33,054 nucleotides of DNA, from assembly GCA_027315445.1 (NCBI GenBank), contig DAHUYA010000140.1, positions 1 through 33,054 on the forward strand, read 5' to 3'. Below are positions 17,761-29,882 of the stretch, one piece after another; position 1 is the first letter of the stretch; each line of letters begins with the position of its first letter. The notes beneath the pieces were generated by a model, which searched no databases, was not told the DNA's origin, and saw only the letters and a program-made list of their open reading frames with translations. A program made the position numbers and the translations under genes. Origin of the DNA: Acidimicrobiaceae bacterium (lineage in GTDB: Bacteria > Actinomycetota > Acidimicrobiia > Acidimicrobiales > RAAP-2).

Positions 17761-19161
17761 TCAGCCGATGCCCAGGCTCTGGTTGTACTGCGAGATCGTG
17801 GCGTTGACCGCCCGGGCGGCGCTCTTGAGCGCGGCGGCCGGCGACACGCCCTGTTGGTACATGCTCTCCTCGGCGTTGAGGACGTCCGTCCGCACCTGGG
17901 GGAACGGCCCGATCACGGCCCCCGACGTCGCCTTGGTGGTCGCCCCGCTCACCAACTGCTGGTAGGCGACCTTGAAGCCCGGGTTGGTCGCCCACAGGCT
18001 CTTGATGGTCGGGGTCCTCGTGGCCGACATCCGGAGCGGGATGTACCCGGTGCCGGCCGCCCAGGTGGCCTGGCTCTGGGTGCTGTCGAGGAACTCGCTG
18101 AAGTCCCAGGCCGCCGCCTGCTGGGCCTTGGGCACCTTGCTGCAGATGTAGAGGGCCGAACCGCCGGGCTCGACGCCTCCCCTGATCGACGCGCTGAGGA
18201 CGGGGAAGGGGCCGATGCCGAGGGTGACGTTCGGGTAGCTGTGGAGCAGCGACGTCACCGTGCCCAGGTCGGCCGAGCTGTCGATGGTCATCCCGTACTT
18301 GCCGCTGCCCATCCCGAGAAGGTTGTCGAACTCGTCGGTACCGGTGGACGGGTTGGTGGTGGCGTCACCGCTGCGCACCAGCTGGTCGAGGGCGGTCCAG
18401 ATCTTGACGGCCGTCTTCGTGTCGAAGACCGCCTTGGTGGCCCGGGCGTTCCGGCCGTTCCCGTTGTTGACGAACAGCTGGTTGGCCGTGGCCAGCCACG
18501 TCTCGAGGTGCCAGGGGTCGAGCTTGAACCCCATGCCGGTCCCGCTGGCCTTGAGCGCTGCGGCATCCTTCATCAGCTGGGCAAGGGTGGTGGGCGGGGT
18601 GTTCGGGTTGAGGCCGGCCTTGGTGAAGGACTGCTTGTTGTAGTACACGATCGGGTTCGACACCGAGAACGGCATCGCCTGCTGCACGCCATCGGTGTGC
18701 CAGTAGGCGAGCGCCCGCTGCACGAAGTCGGACGTGGCGTAATGGGTGGCCCTGATGCACGACTGCACGGGCAGGATGGATCGGCTGTCGATCACCCCCT
18801 GCTGGTCGATGTCCTCGAGCTGGACCACATCGGGCAGTTGCCCGTTGCTCAGACCGGCCTGGTACTTCTGCCAGGTGTCGTCGTAGCTCGACTGGCTCAC
18901 CAGGTTGACGTGGATCTTCGACTGTGAGGCGTTGAACTTGGCAGTGAGCGACGCCAACGTCTTCCCGTTGGCGTCGGTCGGGCTCATCGACTCCCAGAAG
19001 TTGATCTGGACCGTCCCCTTGGCGCTCCTGAGTGCGGAGACCGGGCAGCTCGGGAGTCCTGCCGCGGCGGCGGACCCCGCACCGGCCGCCGACCAGGCGA
19101 CCAGCGAGGCGACGGCGGTGGCGCCTGCCGCCAGGCTTCGGAGGATTCCGGTGCTCGACAT
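17761..19161 (-). CDS. Carbohydrate ABC transporter extracellular solute-binding protein (family 1)
   Basis: Signal peptide; VQINFWESMSP, VSNPIVYYNKQSFTKAGLNPNTPPTTLAQL, AWDFSEFLDSTQSQATWAAGTGYIPLR; adjacent MalFG-type permeases. Start could also be GTG at 19176. Confidence 0.9.
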   Translation of the reverse strand: MSSTGILRSLAAGATAVASLVAWSAAGAGSAAAAGLPSCPVSALRSAKGTVQINFWESMSPTDANGKTLASLTAKFNASQSKIHVNLVSQSSYDDTWQKYQAGLSNGQLPDVVQLEDIDQQGVIDSRSILPVQSCIRATHYATSDFVQRALAYWHTDGVQQAMPFSVSNPIVYYNKQSFTKAGLNPNTPPTTLAQLMKDAAALKASGTGMGFKLDPWHLETWLATANQLFVNNGNGRNARATKAVFDTKTAVKIWTALDQLVRSGDATTNPSTGTDEFDNLLGMGSGKYGMTIDSSADLGTVTSLLHSYPNVTLGIGPFPVLSASIRGGVEPGGSALYICSKVPKAQQAAAWDFSEFLDSTQSQATWAAGTGYIPLRMSATRTPTIKSLWATNPGFKVAYQQLVSGATTKATSGAVIGPFPQVRTDVLNAEESMYQQGVSPAAALKSAARAVNATISQYNQSLGIG

Positions 19162-19311
19162 CCGCTTCGTCCCCACCTTCCCCCTCGTGTCCTCTATGGG
19201 ACGGCCTGCCGGGGCCGTGCCGGTGATCACGGTAATCCCGGGTGGTGGTGGTGGCCCAGGGTCCTTGGTCACACCGCCCGCCTCACGACGGCGCCCCGTC
19301 GCCCCGCCTCA

Positions 19312-19398
19312 CGGCCTCACGATACGGCCTCACGATACGGCCTCACGACCCGGCCTCACGACCCGGCCTCACGACACGGCTTCACGATACGGCCTCAC
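19312..19398. repeat. 13-bp tandem repeat (CGGCCTCACGATA), about 6.7 copies
   Basis: Units at 19312, 19325, 19338, 19351, 19364, 19377 and a partial at 19390, differing only at a few positions. Confidence 0.95.
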
Positions 19399-20342
19399 TT
19401 CACCGCCCCGGCGGTCAGGCTGCGGACCAGCTGCTTCTGGAAGACGATCAACAGGATCAGGAGCGGGGTGACGGCGATCACCGTGCCCGCCAGGGTGACG
19501 TTGACCGAGCTGACATTGGTGCCGACCAAGAGCTTCAGGCCGATCTGGACCGTCCGGACGGCGTTGTTGTTGCCGGTCACGACGAGCGGCCAGAGGTACT
19601 GGTTCCACGCACCGAGGAAAGAGAAGACGGCCAGGGCGGCCACGGACGGCCGGGCCAGGGGCACGGCCACCCGGGTCATGAACCGCCAATGGCCGTACCC
19701 GTCGAGCGCGGCGGCCTCCTGCAGGTCCCGGGGGATCTGCAGGAAGGCCTGCCGGAGGAGGAAGGTCCCGAACCCGGTGGCGAGGAAGGGCACCGTCAGC
19801 CCGGCGAAGGTGTTGTACCAACCCAGCGAGGTGATGGTGTCGAGGTTGGTGATGAGCGTCACCTCGAAGGGGATCATGAGCGTCGAGAGGAACAGCAGGA
19901 ACAGGGTGCGCCGGAACGGGAAGCGTAGGAAGGCGAAGGCGTAGGCCGCCAGGATCGAGGTCACGAGCTGCCCGACGACGATGATGGCCGTCTGGATAAC
20001 CGAGTTCCGGAGGTAGATCGACAGGTGCCCGCCGACCCAGGCGGTCGAGTAGTTCTGCCACTGGGCATGGCTCGGGTACAGGTACGGCGGCTGGTGGGCC
20101 AGAGCCGGCTCGGGCAGCAGGGAGTTGACGACCGTCAGATACACGGGCAGCAGGACGACCAGCGCCCCGAGGGTCAGCAGCAGGTAGCGGGCCACCAGCC
20201 GGAGCCGACGGCGCGACCGCCCCGCCCGGGGGGTCGGCCGGTGCGCTTCGCCGGGCGCCGCGCCTTGGGGCCGGGGGACGGCACCCTCGGCGGGGAGCAC
20301 AGCGGCGGCGCCCGGCGCGTCGGACACGGGCTCAGCTGGCAT
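19395..20342 (-). CDS. Carbohydrate ABC transporter permease (MalG/UgpE-like)
   Basis: Multi-TM; EAAALDGYGHWRFMTRVAVPLARPSVAALAVFSFLGAWNQYLWPLV EAA motif. Confidence 0.92.
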   Translation of the reverse strand: MPAEPVSDAPGAAAVLPAEGAVPRPQGAAPGEAHRPTPRAGRSRRRLRLVARYLLLTLGALVVLLPVYLTVVNSLLPEPALAHQPPYLYPSHAQWQNYSTAWVGGHLSIYLRNSVIQTAIIVVGQLVTSILAAYAFAFLRFPFRRTLFLLFLSTLMIPFEVTLITNLDTITSLGWYNTFAGLTVPFLATGFGTFLLRQAFLQIPRDLQEAAALDGYGHWRFMTRVAVPLARPSVAALAVFSFLGAWNQYLWPLVVTGNNNAVRTVQIGLKLLVGTNVSSVNVTLAGTVIAVTPLLILLIVFQKQLVRSLTAGAVK

Positions 20343-21243
20343 AGCTCACCCGCCGCTCGAGGAAGCGCATCTGCACGAGGGTCAGCGTGAGCGTCAGCAG
20401 GAAGAGGGCGATGGAGAGCACGGCCGCACGGCCGGGGTCCCCGTTGATCTGCAACGTCGTGTAGACGTTGTAGATCAGCACGTTCACGTGCTCGTAGGCC
20501 GCGTTCTGGCTCCCGATGAGGATGTCGATCTGGCCGAACGTCTGGAAGGCGTAGATCGTCGCCACCACCACGCCGAAGAAGAGGGTGGGGGAGAGCAGCG
20601 GAACGGTCACCCGCCAGAAGGTCGTCCACGACGAGGCGCCGTCGACCCGGGCTGCCTCGAGGACCTCCTCGGGCAAGGAGCTCAGGCCGGCCGACATGAT
20701 GATGAAGGACAGGCCGAGGAACTGCCAGACGGCCATGACGGCGATCGCCGGCAGCGCCCAAGTGGTGTTCTCGAGGATCGGGGGGTGCGGGTTGATGCCG
20801 AGCCACGGGAGGAACCCCACGACGGGGTTCATGAGGGTGCCGAACACCAGGGCGGCCACCGCCACGGAGCTGACCACGGTGGACGAGAAGATGATCCGGT
20901 ACACCGCGATGCCCCGGAGGTGCCGGTGAGCCGCCACCGCAAGGAAGAGGCCCAGCAAGAGCCCGGCGGGGACCACCAGGACGACGAAGAAGATCGTCGT
21001 CAGCAGGCTCTGCAGGAAGTTGCTCGAGGTGAGCACCTGACCGACCTGGTGGAGGCCGACGTAGTGGCTGGGGAGCCCGGGGAACGGCGGCGTCTGGTAC
21101 AGCGCCAGCTTGAAGTTCCGAGCGAAGGGATAGAAGACGAAGACCCCGAAGACGGCCAAGGCCGGGAGGATGAGTAGATAGCCGAGTACCGCCTCGCGCA
21201 GGCGCTGGCTGCGCCGGCTCACGACGCTGGCCATCGGGCTCAC
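20332..21243 (-). CDS. Carbohydrate ABC transporter permease (MalF/UgpA-like)
   Basis: Multi-TM; LEAARVDGASSWTTFWRVTVPLLSPTLFF EAA motif. Confidence 0.92.
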   Translation of the reverse strand: MSPMASVVSRRSQRLREAVLGYLLILPALAVFGVFVFYPFARNFKLALYQTPPFPGLPSHYVGLHQVGQVLTSSNFLQSLLTTIFFVVLVVPAGLLLGLFLAVAAHRHLRGIAVYRIIFSSTVVSSVAVAALVFGTLMNPVVGFLPWLGINPHPPILENTTWALPAIAVMAVWQFLGLSFIIMSAGLSSLPEEVLEAARVDGASSWTTFWRVTVPLLSPTLFFGVVVATIYAFQTFGQIDILIGSQNAAYEHVNVLIYNVYTTLQINGDPGRAAVLSIALFLLTLTLTLVQMRFLERRVSYAS

Positions 21244-22337
21244 GCGGCGGTCTTCTCCTCGAGGCGGCTCCCGTCCTCGGTGAACAGGTGAACCGCGGCT
21301 GGCTCGACGGCGATCCGCACCGGCTCCCCGAGGCGCGGCCGGGCCTGGTCGGCCTGCTGACGCACCACGACGCGGGAGTGGTCGGCCAGCTCGCAGATGA
21401 CCTGGGTCTCGGCCCCGAGGAGCTCGACCAGCAGCACGGTCCCCTCCAGCGCACCGCCGGGACTGATGCGAAGGTGCTCGGGTCGGACGCCGAGGACGAC
21501 TGGCTGCTCGTGATGGCTCGCCACCGACGCCTGCGCGCCCTGCAGGAGGACGTCGCCGGCGGCGGTCCGGATCGCCGTGCCCCCCTCGGCCTCCACCGCC
21601 ACCCTGCCCCCGATCAGGTTCATGCCGGGGCTGCCGAGGAAGGCGGCCACGAAGGAGTTGCCCGGGCGGTCGTAGAGCTCCTGCGGCGCCGCCACCTGCT
21701 GCAGCCGGCCGTGGTCCATGACCGCGATGCGGTGCCCCATCGTCATCGCTTCGACCTGGTCGTGGGTGACGTAGATGGTGGTCGTGCCGAGTCGCTGCTG
21801 CAACGCCACGATGTCGGCCCGGGTCTGCACCCGGAGGGCGGCATCGAGGTTCGAGAGGGGCTCGTCCATGAGGAAGGCCTTCGGACTGCGGACGATGGCC
21901 CGTCCCAGGGCCACCCGCTGCCGCTGGCCGCCCGACAGCTGGCCGGGCTTGCGCCCGAGGAACGGCTCGAGGCCGAGCGTGCGCGCCACATCGACGGCAC
22001 GCCGCTCACGCTCCTCTTTGGGGACCCCCCGCTGCCGGAGGGGGAACTCGAGGTTCTTGGCCACCGTCAGGTGCGGGTACAGGGCGTAGCTCTGGAAGAC
22101 CATGGCCACGTCGCGATCCCTGGGCTCCACGTCGTTCACGACCCGGTCGCCGATGGCCACCGTGCCCTCGTCGACCACCTCGAGCCCGGCGACCATCCGC
22201 AGGGCGGTGGTCTTGCCGCAACCGGACGGCCCGAGCAGGACCAGGAGCTCGCCGTCGCCGACGGCCAGCGAGAGGTCGTCGACCGCCCGGACGTCGCCAT
22301 AGCGCTTGGTCACCTGATCGAAGACGATCTGGGCCAT
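21240..22337 (-). CDS. Carbohydrate ABC transporter ATP-binding protein (UgpC/MsmK-like)
   Basis: Walker A GPSGCGKTT, LSGGQRQRVALGRAIVRSPKAFLMDEPLSNLDAALR, C-terminal TOBE-like region. Confidence 0.95.
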   Translation of the reverse strand: MAQIVFDQVTKRYGDVRAVDDLSLAVGDGELLVLLGPSGCGKTTALRMVAGLEVVDEGTVAIGDRVVNDVEPRDRDVAMVFQSYALYPHLTVAKNLEFPLRQRGVPKEERERRAVDVARTLGLEPFLGRKPGQLSGGQRQRVALGRAIVRSPKAFLMDEPLSNLDAALRVQTRADIVALQQRLGTTTIYVTHDQVEAMTMGHRIAVMDHGRLQQVAAPQELYDRPGNSFVAAFLGSPGMNLIGGRVAVEAEGGTAIRTAAGDVLLQGAQASVASHHEQPVVLGVRPEHLRISPGGALEGTVLLVELLGAETQVICELADHSRVVVRQQADQARPRLGEPVRIAVEPAAVHLFTEDGSRLEEKTAA

Positions 22338-22499
22338 CCCTGCCGTTCTGCTCTCAGCTCGCGGCCAGGGTTGCCACGGCGGCTACGGTACCTGACCGCA
22401 CTGCGGCACGACCGTGAGGGGCCGGCGGTCGACGGGACGGCGCGACGTCGGCCAGGACCGCGGAGGCGTGCCGGCGGCCCGCGGCGGCGGGGAGGCGCG

Positions 22500-23351
22500 A
22501 TGGACCCGACCGGGAGCGATGACGGCCAACAGGAGATCCGCCGTCCGGGAGCCGGACGGCACGAGAGCGACGCCCCTCGATGGCCTCCGACACCCGGAGG
22601 TACATGGGTGCTCGACCTCGACGGCGTGGTGTGGCTCACCGGCCAGCCGATCGCCGGCGTGCCCGAGGCGCTCGCCAACCTGCGCGCCCGCGGGGTACGC
22701 GCCCTGTTCGCCACCAACAACTCGGCGCCGACCGTCGACCAGCTGCTCGCCCGGCTCCGGAAGGCCGGCGTCGACGCCGAGCCGGACGACCTGGTGACCT
22801 CCGCACAGGCGGCGGCCGGGATGCTCTCCCCTGGTGACAAGGTGTTGACCCTGGCCGGCCCCGGCGTCCGCGAAGCGATGGCCGCGCGCGGGGTGAAGGT
22901 GGTGGCGCACGGACCGGCGGACGCGGTGGTGGTGGGCTGGACGGACAGGTTCGATTTCGACCGCCTGGCCACCGCTGCCGACGCGGTGCGCCGCGGTGCC
23001 CGGCTGATCGGGACGAACGAGGATGCGTCCCTGCCCACCCCTGAGGGGCTGGTGCCGGGGGCCGGCGCCCTGCTGGCGGCGGTGTCGACCGCCAGCGGGG
23101 CCCGCCCCGAAGTGGCCGGCAAGCCCCACGGCCCACTGGCCGAACTGATCGCCGGGCGTCGATCCGACCTCAGGGTCGTCGTCGGGGATCGCCCGTCGAC
23201 CGACGGGCGGCTGGCCGACCGTTTGGGCGTGCCGTTCGCCCTCGTCCTCTCGGGCGTCACCGCACAGGGGGACCCGGTGGGTGACCCGGCGCCGGCGGTG
23301 ACGGCGGCCGACCTGGGTCGCCTGGTCGGGGAGCTGCCGACCCGGGCATGA
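22500..23351 (+). CDS. HAD-superfamily IIA hydrolase (NagD-like)
   Basis: WVLDLDGVVWLTGQPIAGVPEALANLRARGVRALFATNNSA; GKPHGPLAELI; VVGDRPSTDGRLADRLG; GGGAGG upstream of ATG. Confidence 0.88.
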   Translation: MDPTGSDDGQQEIRRPGAGRHESDAPRWPPTPGGTWVLDLDGVVWLTGQPIAGVPEALANLRARGVRALFATNNSAPTVDQLLARLRKAGVDAEPDDLVTSAQAAAGMLSPGDKVLTLAGPGVREAMAARGVKVVAHGPADAVVVGWTDRFDFDRLATAADAVRRGARLIGTNEDASLPTPEGLVPGAGALLAAVSTASGARPEVAGKPHGPLAELIAGRRSDLRVVVGDRPSTDGRLADRLGVPFALVLSGVTAQGDPVGDPAPAVTAADLGRLVGELPTRA

Positions 23352-23468
23352 CACCCCGCCGGCGGTGCACCGGCCGTGAGAGGACCCAACCGAAGGGCGG
23401 TCGGGGGCGGTCCGGGCACGAACCCGGGCAGGACGGGCGCCAGGTGTGGCGGTATCGCTAACTTGCGC

Positions 23469-23497
23469 TTGCAATAGCTAGCATCGCAGCGTAGAGT
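23469..23497 (+). promoter_or_regulatory. Candidate sigma70-type promoter: TTGCAA - 17 bp - TAGAGT
   Basis: -35 TTGCAA at 23469-23474, -10 TAGAGT at 23492-23497, ATG at 23504; expected start site falls at or next to the ATG. Confidence 0.55.
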
Positions 23498-23503
23498 GGT
23501 CGT

Positions 23504-24157
23504 ATGGCCAAGAGTGATGGATTCAAGAAGTACGTCGAGGCCGGCGCGCTGTTGGGTCAGGTGACCCGGGCGCGGGCCGAGGAGATCGTCCGGGAGCTGG
23601 TCAACGCCGGGGACGTCCAGCGGGAGCAGGGCCAGCGGTGGGTGGACGAACTGGTGGAGCGGAGCCGCCGGGCCAGTGAGGACCTTGCGGGCCTGATCCG
23701 CCACGAGGTCGAGGCCCAGCTCACCGCCCTCGGCCTCGATCCCGAGGAACTGGCGCGGCACGCCGCCGACCTGCTCCGCTATTCCGCCGACGTGGGACGT
23801 GCCGCGACCATGTCGGCCGCCGAACGCTTGGCCGGTCGGGGCGCCCGTCGGGAGCCTGCCGGCCGCAAGACCGCACCGGCCCGAGGTCCGGCCAAGGCCG
23901 GAAAGAAGGCGGCCCCCGCCAAGAAGGCGGCCCCCGCCAAGAAGGCGGCCCCCGCCAAGAAGGCGGCCCCCGCCAAGAAGGCGGCCCCCGCCAAGAAGGC
24001 CGCCAAGAAGGCGGCCCCCGCCAAGAAGGCGGCCAAGAAGGCGGTCGCCGCGAAGAAGGAAGGCGGGACGCGGAAAGCCGCCGCCAAGAAGCCGGGTGTC
24101 CGTAAGTCGGCCGGGACGGGCGCCCGTACGGCGCCCACCTCGGGCTCGGGCAGCTGA
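23504..24157 (+). CDS. Phasin-like/coiled-coil protein with histone H1-like Lys-Ala-Pro C-terminal tail
   Basis: Helical N-terminal ~120 aa (FKKYVEAGALLGQVTRARAEEIVRELV) then KKAAPA repeats. Confidence 0.8.
   Translation: MAKSDGFKKYVEAGALLGQVTRARAEEIVRELVNAGDVQREQGQRWVDELVERSRRASEDLAGLIRHEVEAQLTALGLDPEELARHAADLLRYSADVGRAATMSAAERLAGRGARREPAGRKTAPARGPAKAGKKAAPAKKAAPAKKAAPAKKAAPAKKAAPAKKAAKKAAPAKKAAKKAVAAKKEGGTRKAAAKKPGVRKSAGTGARTAPTSGSGS
23903..24052 (+). repeat. 18-bp tandem coding repeat AAGAAGGCGGCCCCCGCC (KKAAPA)
   Basis: Five nucleotide-identical copies 23903-23992, then a 12-bp variant, one further perfect copy at 24005-24022, and degenerate units. Confidence 0.95.
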
Positions 24158-24990
24158 CGGGAGGGGCGCGCCGCCGGCTCGATCACGAGCTGGTGCGCCG
24201 GGGCCTGACGGTCTCGAGGCGGCAGGCGCAGGAGGCCATCGGCGCAGGCCGGGTGCTGGTCGCCGGGTCGCTGGCCGACAAGGCGTCGAGGCTGGTGGCC
24301 CCGGGGGAGCCGGTCGAGCTCAGAGGCCCGCCGCCCAGATTCGTCAGCCGCGGCGGGACGAAGCTGGCGGCCGCCCTCGAGCGATTCGGCGTGGACGTGG
24401 CGGGCCTGCAGGTCCTCGACGCCGGCGCGTCCACCGGGGGGTTCACCGACTGCCTGCTGCAGCACGGGGCGGCGGGCGTCGTGGCGGTGGACGTGGGGCA
24501 CGGCCAGCTCGACCCCGCACTGCGGGACGACCCGAGGGTGCGGGTGCTCGAGCGAACGAACGTCCGCCGCCTGACCCCTGAGGCCCTGGGCGTCGGGCCC
24601 GGCGCATTCGACCTCGTCACCGCCGATCTGTCCTTCATCTCGCTGCGGTCGGTGCTCCCGGTGCTGCTCGGGCCGCTGCTGGCCCCCGGGGGTGACATCC
24701 TGGTCCTCGTGAAACCGCAATTCGAGGCAGGGAGAGCCGAGGTGTCCCGCGGACGGGGGGTCGTTCGCGACGCGGCCGTCCACCGTCGGACCCTCGAAGA
24801 GGTCGCGGGCGCGCTGTCCGACGGTGGAGCCGCCATCATGGGGGCCATGGCCTCGCCGATCACCGGGCCCGCCGGCAACGTCGAGTTCGTGCTCCATGCC
24901 CGAAAGGGGGGTCCCGCACCCGGCGCGGCGGCGTTGGCGGCGGCGCTGGCGGCCGCGGTGGGCGAGGCGCACGCCGGCGGGCGGGACTGA
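24154..24990 (+). CDS. tlyA: TlyA family rRNA (cytidine-2'-O)-methyltransferase / putative hemolysin
   Basis: S4-like RRRLDHELVRRGLTVSRRQAQEAI, VSRGGTKLAAALERF, VLDAGASTGGFTDCLLQHGA, DLSFISLRSVLP, LVKPQFEAGR. Start assigned to CTG at 24154 (GTG 24193 would cut the S4 domain). Confidence 0.88.
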   Translation: MTGGARRRLDHELVRRGLTVSRRQAQEAIGAGRVLVAGSLADKASRLVAPGEPVELRGPPPRFVSRGGTKLAAALERFGVDVAGLQVLDAGASTGGFTDCLLQHGAAGVVAVDVGHGQLDPALRDDPRVRVLERTNVRRLTPEALGVGPGAFDLVTADLSFISLRSVLPVLLGPLLAPGGDILVLVKPQFEAGRAEVSRGRGVVRDAAVHRRTLEEVAGALSDGGAAIMGAMASPITGPAGNVEFVLHARKGGPAPGAAALAAALAAAVGEAHAGGRD

Positions 24991-24997
24991 GCGGTCG

Positions 24998-25882
24998 ATG
25001 GCTCGCGTCGCCATCCTCCTCCACCCGGCGCGGTCCGAGGCCGGCGAGCTGGCGGAGGAAGCCGTCCCGTGGCTCGAGTCGAGGGGGCACTCGGTCCGGG
25101 TGCTCCGCCTGACCGAGCTCGGCGAGGTCGCCGAGGACGGCCGGAGTTCGCCTTTGGCCGCTCTGCGGCTCGAGGGGGTCGACCTGGCGGTGAGCCTGGG
25201 GGGCGACGGGACGTTTCTCCGTCTCGTCCCCTTCGCCCACGAGGCCGGCGTGCCGGTCCTCGGGGTGAACTTGGGCCGCCTCGGGTACCTGCTCGAGGTG
25301 GAGCCCGAGACGTTCCTCGACGCGCTCGAGCGGACACTGGCCGGACGGACCACCGTGGAAGAACGCTGCGCCATCGAGGCGTCCGCCATCGCCGGCTTCG
25401 AACCCACGCCGGGCGAGCCCACCGAGGCGGGGTGCTTCGTCGCCCTCAACGAGATGGTGATCGAGAAGACCGTTCCGGGGCACATGGTGCACCTCTCGAC
25501 GGCCATCGACGGGGAGCCGGCCTTCACCTACAAGGCCGACGGCGTGCTGGTCGCCACGCCCACCGGCTCGACCGCCTACAACCTGTCGGCCGGCGGCCCG
25601 GTCGTCGCTCCCGGGCTGCGGGCGATGATCCTCACGGCGGTGGCGCCCCACCTGTCGATGGACCGCAGCATCGTCCTGCAGCCCGAGCAGTCGGTCACCG
25701 TCACGGTGCTCGGCCAGCGCCCGGCCGGCCTGGTGCTCGACGGCCGCCAGGTCGGTCGGCTCCTGCCGGGCGCCGAGGTCGCCTGTCGGCTGGCCGCGGC
25801 GCCGGTCCGGGTGGTCTCGCTCGCGGACCGGGGCTTCGCCCGCCGGCTCCGCACCACCCTCTCGCCGGCGCGGAACTTCTGA
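24998..25882 (+). CDS. nadK: NAD kinase
   Basis: AVSLGGDGTFLRLV, GVNLGRLGYLLEVEPE, LNEMVIEK, YKADGVLVATPTGSTAYNLSAGGPVV. Confidence 0.95.
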   Translation: MARVAILLHPARSEAGELAEEAVPWLESRGHSVRVLRLTELGEVAEDGRSSPLAALRLEGVDLAVSLGGDGTFLRLVPFAHEAGVPVLGVNLGRLGYLLEVEPETFLDALERTLAGRTTVEERCAIEASAIAGFEPTPGEPTEAGCFVALNEMVIEKTVPGHMVHLSTAIDGEPAFTYKADGVLVATPTGSTAYNLSAGGPVVAPGLRAMILTAVAPHLSMDRSIVLQPEQSVTVTVLGQRPAGLVLDGRQVGRLLPGAEVACRLAAAPVRVVSLADRGFARRLRTTLSPARNF

Positions 25883-25895
25883 CCGGGGCCGGCGG

Positions 25896-29254
<3,359 letters not shown>

Positions 29255-29265
29255 GTCCCCGGGGC

Positions 29266-29865
29266 GTGCCGCCGGTCCGCGACCACGACGACGACGCCGC
29301 CGAGCCGCCGGAGGGCTTCGAGCGCGACGGCGAGCAGGTCCTGCACCAGGGCCACGTCATCCGACTGGTGCACGGCAGGTACCGGGCGCCCGACGGCGAG
29401 GCGTTCGAGCGCGATCTGGTCCGGCACCCCGGCGCGGTCACAGTGGTGCCGGTGCACGAGGACGGCACGGTGACCCTCGTCCGCCAGCTCCGACCGTCGG
29501 TCTGGGAGGGGGTCCTCGAGGCACCCGCGGGCACCTGCGACGTCGACGGGGAGCCGCCCGAGGACACCGCTCGCCGTGAGCTGGCCGAGGAGGCCGGGCT
29601 CGAGGCCCGCCGGCTCCAGCGGCTGGCGTTGATCTACAACTCGCCCGGGGTCTCCGACCAGCGGACCATCCTCTACCTGGCGACCGGGCTCTCGCCGTGC
29701 GACACCGACCGAGCCGGGATCGAGGAGCAATGGATGGAGGTCGAGTCGGTACACCTCTCTGACGTCCACCGCCTGGTGGCGGAGGGCCGGCTGCGAGACG
29801 CCACCACCATCCTCGGCCTGCTGCTGGCCCGCGACGCCCTCGGGCATCCGGCCGACGGCGGCTGA
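29266..29865 (+). CDS. NUDIX hydrolase (ADP-ribose pyrophosphatase-like)
   Basis: EAPAGTCDVDGEPPEDTARRELAEEAGLEA NUDIX box. Confidence 0.93.
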   Translation: MPPVRDHDDDAAEPPEGFERDGEQVLHQGHVIRLVHGRYRAPDGEAFERDLVRHPGAVTVVPVHEDGTVTLVRQLRPSVWEGVLEAPAGTCDVDGEPPEDTARRELAEEAGLEARRLQRLALIYNSPGVSDQRTILYLATGLSPCDTDRAGIEEQWMEVESVHLSDVHRLVAEGRLRDATTILGLLLARDALGHPADGG

Positions 29866-29882
29866 CGGCTCTCCCTGCAGCC

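Noticed and set aside
19239-19253. GGGTGGTGGTGGTGG tract as a possible G-quadruplex
   Set aside because: Only a two-tetrad pattern and common in GC-rich DNA; no supporting context
23779-25527. Minus-strand ORF with AFLAGAAFLAGAA repeats that look like a transmembrane repeat protein
   Set aside because: It is simply the antisense translation of the KKAAPA coding repeat
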